64,000 nt of DNA from Vreelandella halophila (GTDB lineage Bacteria; Pseudomonadota; Gammaproteobacteria; Pseudomonadales; Oleiphilaceae), in contig NZ_WMEX01000002.1 of NCBI RefSeq assembly GCF_009856365.1, positions 248,001-312,000 on the forward strand. Reading direction: 5' to 3'. A program made the position numbers and the translations under genes. Shown piece after piece: positions 46,041 to 55,761 of the stretch (its first letter is position 1; every line of letters starts with the position of its first letter). The notes beneath the pieces were generated by a model. The model was not told the DNA's origin and did no database searches. It saw only the letters and a list, made by a program, of their open reading frames with translations.

Positions 46041-47069
46041 TTACTTGGCCGCTTCGCGCGCCGCCTTCAGCCACTTGTCGACCATGTCGCGGTTCTGATC
46101 GATCCACTCAGCGGCCAGGGGCCGGACTTCGTCGTCGTCCAGGTCCTGCTCGCTCATCTTGCCGTCAACCTGACTGATCCACTTCAGCGGTACTTCCGCC
46201 TGACGGAACAGTTCCTCAGCGGCCGGGTTCTCCTTGAGGAAGTTGTTGTTGGCGGCAACCTGGATGTCAGCCGCAACGAAGCCCATCTGGATGGGATCGG
46301 TTACGGCGCCGGTGATGCCGGAAGCTTTTTCGTTCTCGCTTTCGACAATGCCGGGCGCGTTGACCCACATAACGTCCTCACCCGGTACCAGCTTGAGGAT
46401 CCAGGCGCTGGGGCCCCAGGTCATGTACAGGGTCGGGTTGCCCTGTTCGATCTGGGACATGGCTTCCGTGAAGTTCGCGGCATAGCCGGCATCCACGTGG
46501 TCGATGCGGTCGCCCAGTTCGAACTTGTCGATCATGGCGTTGATGCCTTCGTGGCAACCCCAGCCGGGCGGGCAGCCGTAGAGCTCGGCCTTGCCGTCGT
46601 TGTCGTGGTCAAAGGCATTGCGGATCTCTTCGTTTTCCACGATGTCCATGATGCCTGTGATGTCGTACTTCTCAACGGCTTCCTTGTTCACCAGGTAGCC
46701 CTGGATGCCGCAGCCCTTGCACAGCGGATCAAAGATGGTGCCATTCTCATCCCAGTTGTCGGGCAGCTGCGGGTTGTGCAGCGGGAACCAGCCGTTGGGC
46801 CAGTAGTCCACGTCGCCCTCGCTCATGGCCAGGTAGGCCACCGGGTTCTGGAGGGAAATCGGATCCTGGACGTCGTAGCCCAGCTCGGTCAGCAGTTCCG
46901 CATAGACCCAGCTCACCGGAATGGCGGAGGTCCATGTAGCTACAGCCGGCTGGACGCTTACGCCCTCACCGGGCATGGACTTGTGATCGTCGGCCTGGGC
47001 ACTGAGCGCCAGAGAGCCCACCAGGGCCAGCGCCAGCGCTTTCAGCGAAATGGATTTCAGGCGTTTCAT
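46041..47069 (-). CDS. proX: Glycine-betaine/proline-type ABC importer binding protein
   Basis: 342 aa from ATG 47069, with GGAGGA seven bases upstream. A Sec signal (ISLKALALALVGSLALSAQADD) is followed by a ProX/OpuAC-type fold: VSVQPAVATWTSAIPVSWVYAELL, DVDYWPNGWFPLHN and PGWGCHEGINAMIDKFE. Several tryptophans that form the quaternary-amine box in ProX are in those segments. Third gene of proVWX, downstream of the permease and a pair of hairpins. It probably binds betaine or choline, but the exact substrate is open. Confidence 0.9.
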   Translation of the reverse strand: MKRLKSISLKALALALVGSLALSAQADDHKSMPGEGVSVQPAVATWTSAIPVSWVYAELLTELGYDVQDPISLQNPVAYLAMSEGDVDYWPNGWFPLHNPQLPDNWDENGTIFDPLCKGCGIQGYLVNKEAVEKYDITGIMDIVENEEIRNAFDHDNDGKAELYGCPPGWGCHEGINAMIDKFELGDRIDHVDAGYAANFTEAMSQIEQGNPTLYMTWGPSAWILKLVPGEDVMWVNAPGIVESENEKASGITGAVTDPIQMGFVAADIQVAANNNFLKENPAAEELFRQAEVPLKWISQVDGKMSEQDLDDDEVRPLAAEWIDQNRDMVDKWLKAAREAAK

Positions 47070-47099
47070 AATACGTTCCTCCGTATTGCTCTTATTTAA

Positions 47100-47146
47100 C
47101 TCACATCGCTGTGAGCTGTGTCGTCCCACGGATGCCGGCGGCATCC
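47100..47146 (-). other. Two hairpins between proW and proX
   Basis: CTCACA-TCGC-TGTGAG at 47100-47115 and GGATGCC-GGC-GGCATCC at 47130-47146 lie in the 95-base gap before proX. Such intercistronic stems may stabilise the mRNA segment encoding the abundant binding protein. No T run follows either. Confidence 0.5.
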
Positions 47147-47164
47147 GCGCTTCACAGATGGTTG

Positions 47165-48067
<903 letters not shown>

Positions 48068-48077
48068 GATGGTGGCC

Positions 48078-49304
48078 TCAGTCGTCCTGTGCGTAACCGT
48101 GTTTCTCGAGAATGCCGTGGATCAGCTCCGGTTCGTCGATGATGCCCTTCAGGCGCCCTTCGGCGTCCTGGACGATGACCGGAAGTTCCGAGTAGGCACG
48201 CCCGCGCAGCACCCGTTTGAGAATGGTGTCCGTGGTGCAGTGGACGGCGGCGTCCGTGTGGCGTTCGGGGGCGCCGCCGGATTCGGTGATCTTCTCCTCG
48301 AGCTCATGGAGCGCTACGTCATTACCTTCGCAGCGCATCTTCGCGAGGTGGCCATTGGTATCCACATGGAACTCGACATCGGTGTAACCGGTACGGTTCC
48401 AGATCTGGTTGCCGGCTTCTTCGCCCACTCTGTTGAAGTAGCGGTCGCTGAACGGCAGGGCGACGGTTTCCGCTGTGATGACGCCGGTCGGGTCGGCATG
48501 CTCGACAAACTTGGCCACGTACTCGGTTTTCGGGTTGACCAGAATCTCTTCCGGATTACCGACCTGCACGATTTTGCCCGCATCCATGATGGCGATGTGA
48601 TCGCCGATGCGCATGGCCTCGTCCAGGTCGTGGGTGATGAACAGAATGGTGCGGCCCAGTTCCTGCTGGATGCGAATCAGCTCATCCTGCATCTGGACCT
48701 TGATCAGCGGGTCCAGCGCGGAGAAGGGTTCGTCCATCAGCAGGATGTTGGCTTCGGTGGCCACGGCGCGGGCCAGGCCCACGCGCTGCTGCATGCCGCC
48801 GGAGAGCTCATCCGGGTAGTGGTTTTCCCAGCCACCCAGTCCGACCATCTCCAGGTACTTCTTTCCCAGTTCCTCGCGCTCGGCCTTGTCGCGGCCCTGA
48901 ACCTCAAGCCCATAGACCACGTTCGCAAGAACCGTCTTATGCGGGAAAAGCGCGAAATGCTGGAAGACCATGCTCAGATGCTGGGAGCGGACACGCCTCA
49001 GTGTCGGGCCGTCCATGGTGGCGATATCCATCTCGCCATGTTCCGGGTCGTTGAGAATGATCTTGCCGAAAGTGGGCTCGATGAGACGGTTGATGCAGCG
49101 GATGAGGGTGGATTTGCCACTGCCGGAAAGGCCCATGATGCAGAAGACCTCGCCGGCGCCAACTTCAAAGCTGGCGTTGTTGACCCCGACTACATGCCCG
49201 GTCTCGGACTGGATTTCATCTTTGGATTTGCCCTGTTCCAGCAGAGATTTCACGGATTCCGGGTTGGGTCCGAATACTTTGGTGACGCCTTCAGCCCGTA
49301 TCAC
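48078..49304 (-). CDS. proV: Glycine-betaine ABC importer ATPase with CBS domains
   Basis: 408 aa, GTG start at 49304. VTKVFGPNPESVKSLLEQGKSKDEI at the start is the ProV-type insertion before the Walker A GLSGSGKST. Signature LSGGMQQR and Walker B NILLMDEPFSALD are present. After residue 270 CBS-like regions follow (TDTILKRVLRGRAYSELPVIVQDAEGRLKGIIDEPEL), which in ProV/OpuA sense ionic strength. A TATAAT promoter at 49401-49427 lies upstream. Confidence 0.95.
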   Translation of the reverse strand: MIRAEGVTKVFGPNPESVKSLLEQGKSKDEIQSETGHVVGVNNASFEVGAGEVFCIMGLSGSGKSTLIRCINRLIEPTFGKIILNDPEHGEMDIATMDGPTLRRVRSQHLSMVFQHFALFPHKTVLANVVYGLEVQGRDKAEREELGKKYLEMVGLGGWENHYPDELSGGMQQRVGLARAVATEANILLMDEPFSALDPLIKVQMQDELIRIQQELGRTILFITHDLDEAMRIGDHIAIMDAGKIVQVGNPEEILVNPKTEYVAKFVEHADPTGVITAETVALPFSDRYFNRVGEEAGNQIWNRTGYTDVEFHVDTNGHLAKMRCEGNDVALHELEEKITESGGAPERHTDAAVHCTTDTILKRVLRGRAYSELPVIVQDAEGRLKGIIDEPELIHGILEKHGYAQDD

Positions 49305-49400
49305 TGCAATAATACCTCGTGGTCTGATTAGATAGAGACGTTAAGAAAGCGGCGTGCGGAAGGATTACTGATGCTTAACCGCTCAGTCATGGTGTACGAA

Positions 49401-49427
49401 ATTATACGTATTCGGATCAGAGGTCAA
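49401..49427 (-). promoter_or_regulatory. Sigma70-type promoter of proVWX
   Basis: On the minus strand TTGACC and TATAAT, a perfect -10, are 15 bases apart (16 if TTTGAC is taken). The start is about 95 bases before proV. A short spacer with consensus -10 is compatible with salt-responsive promoters such as proU (inference). Confidence 0.6.
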
Positions 49428-49441
49428 ACAGGAGAGCTCCC

Positions 49442-50104
49442 GTGTCACAGGATTTTGAATCTCTCAAAGCCCGCCACAGAGGCATTCGCGACAACCTTCC
49501 GGATGCTCTGGACCTGCGCGTTCACCGTGCCCTGAGCTGGTTGCAGAGGGCGGAAATCTGTGATGACGAGGATGGTCGCTTCATCTTCCTCTGGATTGCC
49601 TTCAACGCCGCCTATGCCCAGGAGATGCGCCTGGAGGAGCCAATGCCGGAGCAGAAGGTCCTGCGTGAGTTCCTCGAGCGGCTGGTGGCGCTGGACGTCG
49701 AGAAGCGCCTCTCGGGAGTGGTCTGGACGGCCTTCCCCAATGCCATCCGGATGCTGCTGAACAACCAGTATGTATTCCAGCCCTACTGGGACTGCCAGAA
49801 CGGGCGCCGGCCCCGCGGGGAGTGGCAGGGGCTGTTCGAGCGCGCCAAGGTGACCGCCTCCCGGGCCCTGGGCTCGGATGACACGGCCCGGGTTCTGGGC
49901 CTGGTTTTCTCGCGACTCTATACCCTGCGCAACCAGATGATGCATGGAGGCTCCACCTGGAACAGTTCCGTCAACCGGGAGCAGGTGCGGGACGGGGCCA
50001 ATATCCTCGAGCAGCTGGTGCCCGTGATCATCGACACCCTGATGGGGCATCCGGAGGCGGACTGGGGCGAGCCGGGCTACCCGGTCGTGGCCTCAGGCGC
50101 CTGA
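49442..50104 (+). CDS. HEPN-domain protein (ApeA-like), putative ribonuclease
   Basis: 220 aa from GTG 49442, with AGGAGAG just upstream. Largely helical. FIFLWIAFNAAYAQEM and the C-terminal motif LYTLRNQMMHGGSTW are those of the HEPN superfamily: RNQMMH is the Rx4H active site of HEPN RNases found in toxin, abortive-infection and CRISPR-associated nucleases. No nucleotidyltransferase antitoxin partner is adjacent. It sits between proV and a convergent uracil-DNA-glycosylase-like gene, whose stop it overlaps by 12 bases. Confidence 0.75.
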   Translation: MSQDFESLKARHRGIRDNLPDALDLRVHRALSWLQRAEICDDEDGRFIFLWIAFNAAYAQEMRLEEPMPEQKVLREFLERLVALDVEKRLSGVVWTAFPNAIRMLLNNQYVFQPYWDCQNGRRPRGEWQGLFERAKVTASRALGSDDTARVLGLVFSRLYTLRNQMMHGGSTWNSSVNREQVRDGANILEQLVPVIIDTLMGHPEADWGEPGYPVVASGA

Positions 50105-50740
50105 TTCCGGCCCCAGCAGAGTCTCGATACGCCGGCGCAGCTCCGGCAGCAGTTCCGCCTCAAACCAGGGGTTGTTGCGGAGCCAGGCGTTGTTGCGCCA
50201 GGAAGGGTGGGGCATGGGCAGAACCGCCGGCTCGCTGTCTTCCTCAAGGATGGCCCGCCAGTTGGCCACGGTTGCCGTCAGTGTCTTCTCGCGGTGACGC
50301 TTCGGCAGGTGGTAACGCTGTGAGTACTGGCCGATGACCAGAATCAGCGAAAGATTCGGAAGGGCCGCGAACACGGATTCATGCCAAATTTCCGCGCATT
50401 CGCGCCGTGGCGGCAGGTCGCCGCCCTTGCTGTCATAGCCGGGGAAGCAGAACCCCATGGGCACGATGGCGAACTGTTCCGGGTCGTAGAAGCGCTCCTC
50501 GGAGACCGCCAGCCATTCCCTGAGTCGCACGCCTGACGGGTCGTAAAACGGCAGGCCCTTCTGGTGGGCCTTGTTCCCCGGTGCCTGGCTGGCGATGCAG
50601 ACCCGGGCGCCGGTGCCTGCCTGCATCACGGGACTGGGTTCGTGGGGCAGCGGCGGGCCGTGCCGGGGGCAGTCGCGGCACACGCGGCATTGCCTGATCC
50701 GTTGGGTAAGCTCTTCTATCGGCAGGCTTTTTTCTCCCAT
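50093..50740 (-). CDS. Uracil-DNA-glycosylase-family protein
   Basis: 215 aa. Cysteines in RIRQCRVCRDCPRHGPP may coordinate a [4Fe-4S] cluster as in family-4 enzymes. ICIASQAPG-like VCIASQAPGNKAHQKG with GLPFYDPSG is the uracil-binding start and MPHPSWRNN the catalytic HPS motif. Such proteins remove uracil from DNA or act in related repair; this subgroup (with a SQAPG instead of GEAPG start) is poorly characterised. Next to the ABC trio it is divergent. Confidence 0.8.
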   Translation of the reverse strand: MGEKSLPIEELTQRIRQCRVCRDCPRHGPPLPHEPSPVMQAGTGARVCIASQAPGNKAHQKGLPFYDPSGVRLREWLAVSEERFYDPEQFAIVPMGFCFPGYDSKGGDLPPRRECAEIWHESVFAALPNLSLILVIGQYSQRYHLPKRHREKTLTATVANWRAILEEDSEPAVLPMPHPSWRNNAWLRNNPWFEAELLPELRRRIETLLGPESGA

Positions 50741-50798
50741 TTCAGTTCTGTAATACCTCTTGAAACGTCTCGCCCGATTCTTTTGAAATCCGGCCGCC

Positions 50799-50812
50799 GG
50801 GAATCGATTCCC
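50799..50812. promoter_or_regulatory. Perfect palindrome upstream of the ABC trio
   Basis: GGGAATCGATTCCC, a perfect 14-base palindrome, 44 bases before the ATG at 50856 and flanked by GCCG/CCGGC. It may be an operator for the ABC genes or the divergent glycosylase gene. Confidence 0.4.
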
Positions 50813-50855
50813 CCGGCCAGCAGGTTATCCGATTCCGAAACAGGGAGACCACCGG

Positions 50856-51776
50856 ATGATTGAAGTCGAGCACCTGACGAGACAGTACGGGGCGCTGACG
50901 GCGGTCCGGGAAGTGGGGTTCCGGATCGAGCGCGGCGAAGTGGTCGGGCTGCTGGGGCCCAATGGGGCCGGTAAGACCACCATCATGAAGATGATGACCG
51001 GCGCGCTGGAGCCGACCTCGGGAACCGTAAGGTTGGACGACCTCGTCATGGGCCAGGACACCGCCGCCATCCAGCAGCGCATCGGCTATCTGCCGGAGAA
51101 CTGCCCGCTCTGGCCCGAGATGACTGTCATCGACTACCTGGCGTACATGGCTGAACTGCGCCGTATACCGCCTGAGCAACGCGACCGGGCGATTGCCAAG
51201 AGCATCCGCCGCACGGACCTGGCCGAGAAAGCCGGGGACCGTATCGACACCCTTTCCCGGGGCTATCAGCAGCGCGTTGGCGTGGCCCAGGCGCTGCTCC
51301 ATGAACCGGAACTGCTGATCCTCGACGAGCCTACCAACGGGCTGGACCCCGCCCAGATCCACCAGATGCGCGACCTGATCCGGGACCTGGCCCAGGACGC
51401 CACCGTCATCCTTTCCACCCATGTGCTGCAGGAAGTGCAGGCCGTCTGCGAACGGGTTTTGATCATGCGCAGCGGCAGCCTGGCCGTGGATGAAAAGCTG
51501 GTGGATCTCACCGCGTCCGAGGGCGTGGACATGGTGATTTCCGGCAGTGGTAATCCTGCTGCCGTCCTCGAATCCGTGTCCGGCGTGACGGAGGTCATCG
51601 ATAGGGGAGCCGATCATCAGGGTCACCGCTATCGGCTCTCCGGAACGGACAAGGCCGTGCCGGCCGCCGTTAACGCCCTGGTGGGCGTCGGCTTCAGCGT
51701 GCACGCCGTCGAGCCCCGTCGGCGGGATCTGGAAACCCTGTTCGAGAGCGTGATCCAGGAGGCTTCCCATGCGTGA
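50856..51776 (+). CDS. ABC transporter ATPase (GldA-like)
   Basis: 306 aa. Walker A is GPNGAGKTT, the signature LSRGYQQR and Walker B LLILDEPTNGLDP; a C-terminal domain of about 90 residues follows (AVPAAVNALVGVGFSVHAVE). This is the ATPase of the ABC-2 subfamily near Gld and Nos-type exporters. GGGAG is 8 bases before the ATG. It overlaps the next gene by eight bases and forms a unit with the permease/GldG fusion and the DUF4340 protein. Confidence 0.92.
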   Translation: MIEVEHLTRQYGALTAVREVGFRIERGEVVGLLGPNGAGKTTIMKMMTGALEPTSGTVRLDDLVMGQDTAAIQQRIGYLPENCPLWPEMTVIDYLAYMAELRRIPPEQRDRAIAKSIRRTDLAEKAGDRIDTLSRGYQQRVGVAQALLHEPELLILDEPTNGLDPAQIHQMRDLIRDLAQDATVILSTHVLQEVQAVCERVLIMRSGSLAVDEKLVDLTASEGVDMVISGSGNPAAVLESVSGVTEVIDRGADHQGHRYRLSGTDKAVPAAVNALVGVGFSVHAVEPRRRDLETLFESVIQEASHA

Positions 51777-54645
51777 GACCTTCCAGGTGTGTCGAAAGGA
51801 ATTCCGCAGCTTCTTCGCCTCGCCGGCGGCCTACCTGCTCCTGGGCGTGTTCCTGGTGGCCGTCCACTTCATCTTCTTCTGGGGCGAGGCCTTCTTTGCC
51901 CGCAATACCGCCGACCTCCGCCCCCTGTTCGAATGGTTCCCGCTGCTGCTGATCTTCCTCGTCGCGGCGCTGACCATGCGCAGCTGGTCCGAGGAACGCC
52001 GTTCCGGCACGTTCCAGACCCTGCTGACCGTGCCGGTCAGCCCCGGCAGCCTGATCGCGGGCAAGCTGCTGGCCGGGCTGGCCCTGCTCATTGTGGGCCT
52101 TGGCCTGACACTGCCCCTGCCGATCACGGTCTCCCTGCTCGGCCCGCTGGACTGGGGCCCCGTGATCGGCGGCTATGTGGCGACCCTCTTCCTCGGGCTG
52201 GCCTACCTGGCCATTGGCCTGTGCATGAGCAGCCTGACCAGCAACGCCGTGATCGCGCTCATCCTGACCACGGCCACCTGCGGCGTGCTCTACGTCATCG
52301 GGGCGCCGGTGATCACCGGCCTGTTCGGGTACGGCATCGGGCACTGGCTGGAACACTTCGGCACCGGCAGCCGCTTTGATGACATCACCCGGGGCGTGCT
52401 CGATATCCGGGACCTGTTCTATTACCTCACCATTGCCGGCGTCTTCCTGGCCCTCAACCGCCTGTCCCTGGAGCGGCTGCGCTGGGCCGGCAACCCCCGC
52501 AACCGCAACCACCGGCTCTGGGGCGCGGCCACAGTGCTGGTGCTGGCGAACCTGCTGCTGGTGAACGTCTGGCTGGCGCCGGTCAACAACTTGCGGGTGG
52601 ACCTGACCGAGGGCAACCGCTACACCCTCTCCGCCACCACGCTGGAGAGCGTGCAACGCCTGCAGGAGCCGGTGACCATCCGCGCCTACTTCTCGGACAA
52701 GACCCATCCCATGCTGTCGCCGCTGGTGCCACGGCTCCGGGACCTGCTGAACGAATACGCGGTGATGACCGACCGGCGGGTGCGGGTCCGCGTGGTGGAC
52801 CCGACCGAGAACAAGGAAGCGGAAAAGCGCGCGGCCAGCCGTTACGGCGTGGAGCCGGTGCCGTTCCAGACCAGCAGCCGGTACGAGTCCTCGGTGGTCA
52901 ACGCCTACTTCAACGTGGTGATCGAGTACGGCAACCAGCATGAAACCCTGGGCTTCCGGGACCTGATCCGCGTCGAGCGGGACACGGGCAGCGGGATTGA
53001 TGTGGCGCTGAACAACCCGGAATACGAGATCACCCGCGCCATCCGGAAGCTCGCCGGCAAGTACGCGGCCGGGGGCAATCTGCTGGCCCGGCTGGACGGC
53101 GACACCAGGCTGACCGCCTACGCCTCATCCGCGGATCAGTTGCCTGAGCCCCTGGCCAAACTCCGTGGGAATCTGGGCGGCCTGTTCGAGACCCTGGGTA
53201 AGGAGTCGAACGGTGGGCTGGCCACCGAGGTCGTGACACCGGACCCGGAGGTCGAGAACCGCCTGACCGGTGAACTGGGCCTGAAACCCCTGGTGGCCGG
53301 GCTCAATGACCCCAACCCGTTCTGGTTCCATCTGCTCCTGGAGCGTGGGGACCAGCAGGTTGAGGTCACGCTGCCGGACAAGCTCACCAAGGCCGCCCTG
53401 CGGCGTAACATCGAGGCGGCGCTCAAGCGCGTCACCCCCGGTGCCCTGGAGACGGTCACCCTGGTGACCCCGAACGACCAGAGCCGGCGCCGCCGCCGGA
53501 GGGCTGCTGCCATGGGGCCGCGTTTCAGTCGCCTGAATAACGCCCTGTCCGAATCCCGGCAGGTGGAGACCAGCCAGCTCAGTAACGGCCGGGTGCCGCC
53601 GCAGACGGACCTGCTGATGGTGATGGCCCCGGAGACCCTGAGCGACAAGCAGCTGTTCGCCATCGACCAGTTCCTGATGCGCGGCGGCAACGTTGTGATG
53701 GCGACCTCGCCCTACCAGGTCACCGTCGGCCGGTCACTGCGGGCCAGCCGGCATGACTCCGGGGTCAGCGAGTGGCTACAGCACCATGGCCTGACCGTGC
53801 GCGACCGGCTGGTGGCGGATGGACGCAACGCGACCGTGCCGTTGCCGGTGACCCGGACGGTCTCCGGCCGCCGGTTCCGCGAGATCCGGATGCAGCCCTA
53901 TCCCTTCGCGCCGGACCTGCGCGGAAACCAGCTCAACCCGGGCTCGCCCATAACGGCCCAGATGAACCAGCTCACCATGACCTGGGCCTCGCCCATCAGG
54001 GTGGATTCCGAAGCCAACAGCGACCGGGCGGTGACAGAGCTGCTGCACAGTTCCAGCCAGACATGGCTGCAGAAGAAAGCCTCGGTGCTGCCGGACTTCC
54101 AGACCTACCCCGAGACCGGCTTCGCCCAATCTGAGCAGGTCGGCGCGCAGCCCATGGCGGTCAGCATCAAGGGGCGCTTTGACTCCTTCTTTGCTGGTAA
54201 GCCCTCGCCCCTGCTGGGTGACAGTGGCGATAAGAAGGTTGAGCAACAGGCGAAGCCGGAGAAGGGCAGCGACTCGCCCAGCTACACGCGGGTCATCGAG
54301 CAGTCCCCCGAATCCGCCAGCCTGGTCCTGGTGGCCAGCAACGCCTTCGGCTCGGACGCCACGCTCCAGCTGCTGTCGCAGACCGGCGGCTCGCTGTACA
54401 GCAAGCCCCTGACGTTCCTGCGCAACACCGTGGCCTGGTCGTTCGAGGACCCGGCCCTGCTCGCGCTGCGCGGCAGCAGCCACGAGGCCCGCACGCTGGT
54501 GCCGCTGGACCCGCAGAGCAAGCGCTACTGGGAGTACGGCAACTACGCCCTCAGTGGCCTCGGGCTCTTCGTGATCTGGTTGTGGCGGCGCCTTGTGCGG
54601 CGGCGTGATGAGGCGTTCTACCGGACGATCAAGGCGGAGGTGTAA
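51769..54645 (+). CDS. ABC-2 permease fused to GldG-type protein
   Basis: 958 aa. Residues 1-240 have six helices of an ABC-2 permease (FFASPAAYLLLGVFLVAVHF, TFQTLLTVPVSPGSLIAGKL). From about 260 a helix and a large extracytoplasmic GldG/IFT52-like part follow: VWLAPVNNLRVDLTEGNRYTL and TIRAYFSDKTHPM. A C-terminal helix (YALSGLGLFVIWLWRRLV) closes it. In Bacteroidetes GldF and GldG are separate; many proteobacteria have these genes without gliding. The function in this lineage is unknown (envelope export or maintenance). Confidence 0.88.
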   Translation: MRETFQVCRKEFRSFFASPAAYLLLGVFLVAVHFIFFWGEAFFARNTADLRPLFEWFPLLLIFLVAALTMRSWSEERRSGTFQTLLTVPVSPGSLIAGKLLAGLALLIVGLGLTLPLPITVSLLGPLDWGPVIGGYVATLFLGLAYLAIGLCMSSLTSNAVIALILTTATCGVLYVIGAPVITGLFGYGIGHWLEHFGTGSRFDDITRGVLDIRDLFYYLTIAGVFLALNRLSLERLRWAGNPRNRNHRLWGAATVLVLANLLLVNVWLAPVNNLRVDLTEGNRYTLSATTLESVQRLQEPVTIRAYFSDKTHPMLSPLVPRLRDLLNEYAVMTDRRVRVRVVDPTENKEAEKRAASRYGVEPVPFQTSSRYESSVVNAYFNVVIEYGNQHETLGFRDLIRVERDTGSGIDVALNNPEYEITRAIRKLAGKYAAGGNLLARLDGDTRLTAYASSADQLPEPLAKLRGNLGGLFETLGKESNGGLATEVVTPDPEVENRLTGELGLKPLVAGLNDPNPFWFHLLLERGDQQVEVTLPDKLTKAALRRNIEAALKRVTPGALETVTLVTPNDQSRRRRRRAAAMGPRFSRLNNALSESRQVETSQLSNGRVPPQTDLLMVMAPETLSDKQLFAIDQFLMRGGNVVMATSPYQVTVGRSLRASRHDSGVSEWLQHHGLTVRDRLVADGRNATVPLPVTRTVSGRRFREIRMQPYPFAPDLRGNQLNPGSPITAQMNQLTMTWASPIRVDSEANSDRAVTELLHSSSQTWLQKKASVLPDFQTYPETGFAQSEQVGAQPMAVSIKGRFDSFFAGKPSPLLGDSGDKKVEQQAKPEKGSDSPSYTRVIEQSPESASLVLVASNAFGSDATLQLLSQTGGSLYSKPLTFLRNTVAWSFEDPALLALRGSSHEARTLVPLDPQSKRYWEYGNYALSGLGLFVIWLWRRLVRRRDEAFYRTIKAEV

Positions 54646-54648
54646 GCC

Positions 54649-55620
54649 ATGGCGAAAGCAATCCGGATTCTCAGCCTGCTCGTGGTGATTCAGGTGGTTG
54701 CCGTGGCGGTGGCCTACTGGCCCGCCACCGGAACCACCGGGGCGGCCGATGGCGGGCCCTTCCTGAGCGTGGCCGCCGAAGCCGTGTCGAGCCTTGAACT
54801 CAAGGGGCCGGAAGGCAGCAGCGTCCAACTGACCAGAAAAGGGGAGGAGTGGCGCATTCCCGCCCTGAACGACCTGCCCGCCGGCACGGACCAGGTCACC
54901 CGGCTGCTTGAAGGGCTGCGCGAGGCCAGTACCGGGCTGCCGGTGGCCACCTCGGGAGGGGCCGCGCAGCGCTTCCGGGTCGCCGGGGACGACTACAAGC
55001 GCCGCCTGGTGCTGCCGCTGGCGGACTCCGAGAGCAGGCGGGTCCTGTTCTTCGGCGACACCCCCGGCGCCGGCGAGATCTACGCCCGCCGCGAGGGGGA
55101 GACCAGCGTCTACCGGGTCGGCGTGGGCACCCACATGATGCCCCTCGAGGCGGACCAGTGGCTGGCCAAGGACCTGCTGAGCCTGGACCAGCAGAGGATC
55201 CAGTCCCTGGAGGTCAACGACCTCCGGCTTGAGCGGGCGGCACCAGAAGAAGCCAGCAACGGTGAAGGTGACGGAGCGGGCCGTAAGTGGACGGTCTCCG
55301 GCACTGAGGATGCCGGCCAGGCGAACCCGAAGGCGGTGGCGGATCTGGTCAGCCGGATTGCCGCCCTGAGGATCTCGGGTGCAGCCGGTGACCGGAGCAT
55401 ACCGGACGGTGAGCCCGCCCTGACCACCCGCATTGGCACCGGGGAGGGCGCACCCCGGCAGTATCACTTCTACGCCGGTGACAAGGGGGAAGACGCGCTT
55501 CTGGTGACGGAGCAATACGATACCGTCTTTACCGTGAACACCCCGGTCTTCGACAGCATCCGGAAGGCAGCCGGCAGGAAAACTCTGATTCCATCGTCCA
55601 ACGGCGACAGCAAGGAGTAA
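54649..55620 (+). CDS. DUF4340 protein
   Basis: 323 aa. An N-terminal helix (LSLLVVIQVVAVAVAYW) anchors a periplasmic beta-repeat domain: SVQLTRKGEEWRIPALNDLPA and the lightly repeated GDTPGAGEIYARREGE. The family is found beside GldG-type ABC transporters, as here (3 bases after the fusion stop). It ends the operon; the gene-free 140 bases beyond contain a large inverted repeat. Confidence 0.85.
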   Translation: MAKAIRILSLLVVIQVVAVAVAYWPATGTTGAADGGPFLSVAAEAVSSLELKGPEGSSVQLTRKGEEWRIPALNDLPAGTDQVTRLLEGLREASTGLPVATSGGAAQRFRVAGDDYKRRLVLPLADSESRRVLFFGDTPGAGEIYARREGETSVYRVGVGTHMMPLEADQWLAKDLLSLDQQRIQSLEVNDLRLERAAPEEASNGEGDGAGRKWTVSGTEDAGQANPKAVADLVSRIAALRISGAAGDRSIPDGEPALTTRIGTGEGAPRQYHFYAGDKGEDALLVTEQYDTVFTVNTPVFDSIRKAAGRKTLIPSSNGDSKE

Positions 55621-55702
55621 AGCACCAGGGGCGGTCAGGAAGAGCCGAACCGTCGGGCCGTTTTATTCCCCCTGGCTGAACAGCAGGGCGGGAGGCCAGA
55701 GC

Positions 55703-55761
55703 ACACTGACTCACTCAGTAGTCGAGAGATCCAGCTTGTCGACTATTGAGTGAGTCGGTGT
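55703..55761. repeat. Long imperfect inverted repeat
   Basis: Arms 55703-55725 and 55739-55761, 23 bases each, with two mismatches that can form G.U pairs in RNA, and a 13-base loop. The core GACTCACTCAGTAGTCGA pairs with TCGACTATTGAGTGAGTC. There is no T run. It ends where the broken dehydrogenase gene ends, and could be a terminator-like structure, a protein site, or a footprint of an inserted element. Confidence 0.6.

Noticed and set aside
53776-55515. Minus-strand frame (579 codons) opposite the GldG/DUF4340 genes
   Set aside because: Spans two real plus-strand genes and shows no recognisable domain.
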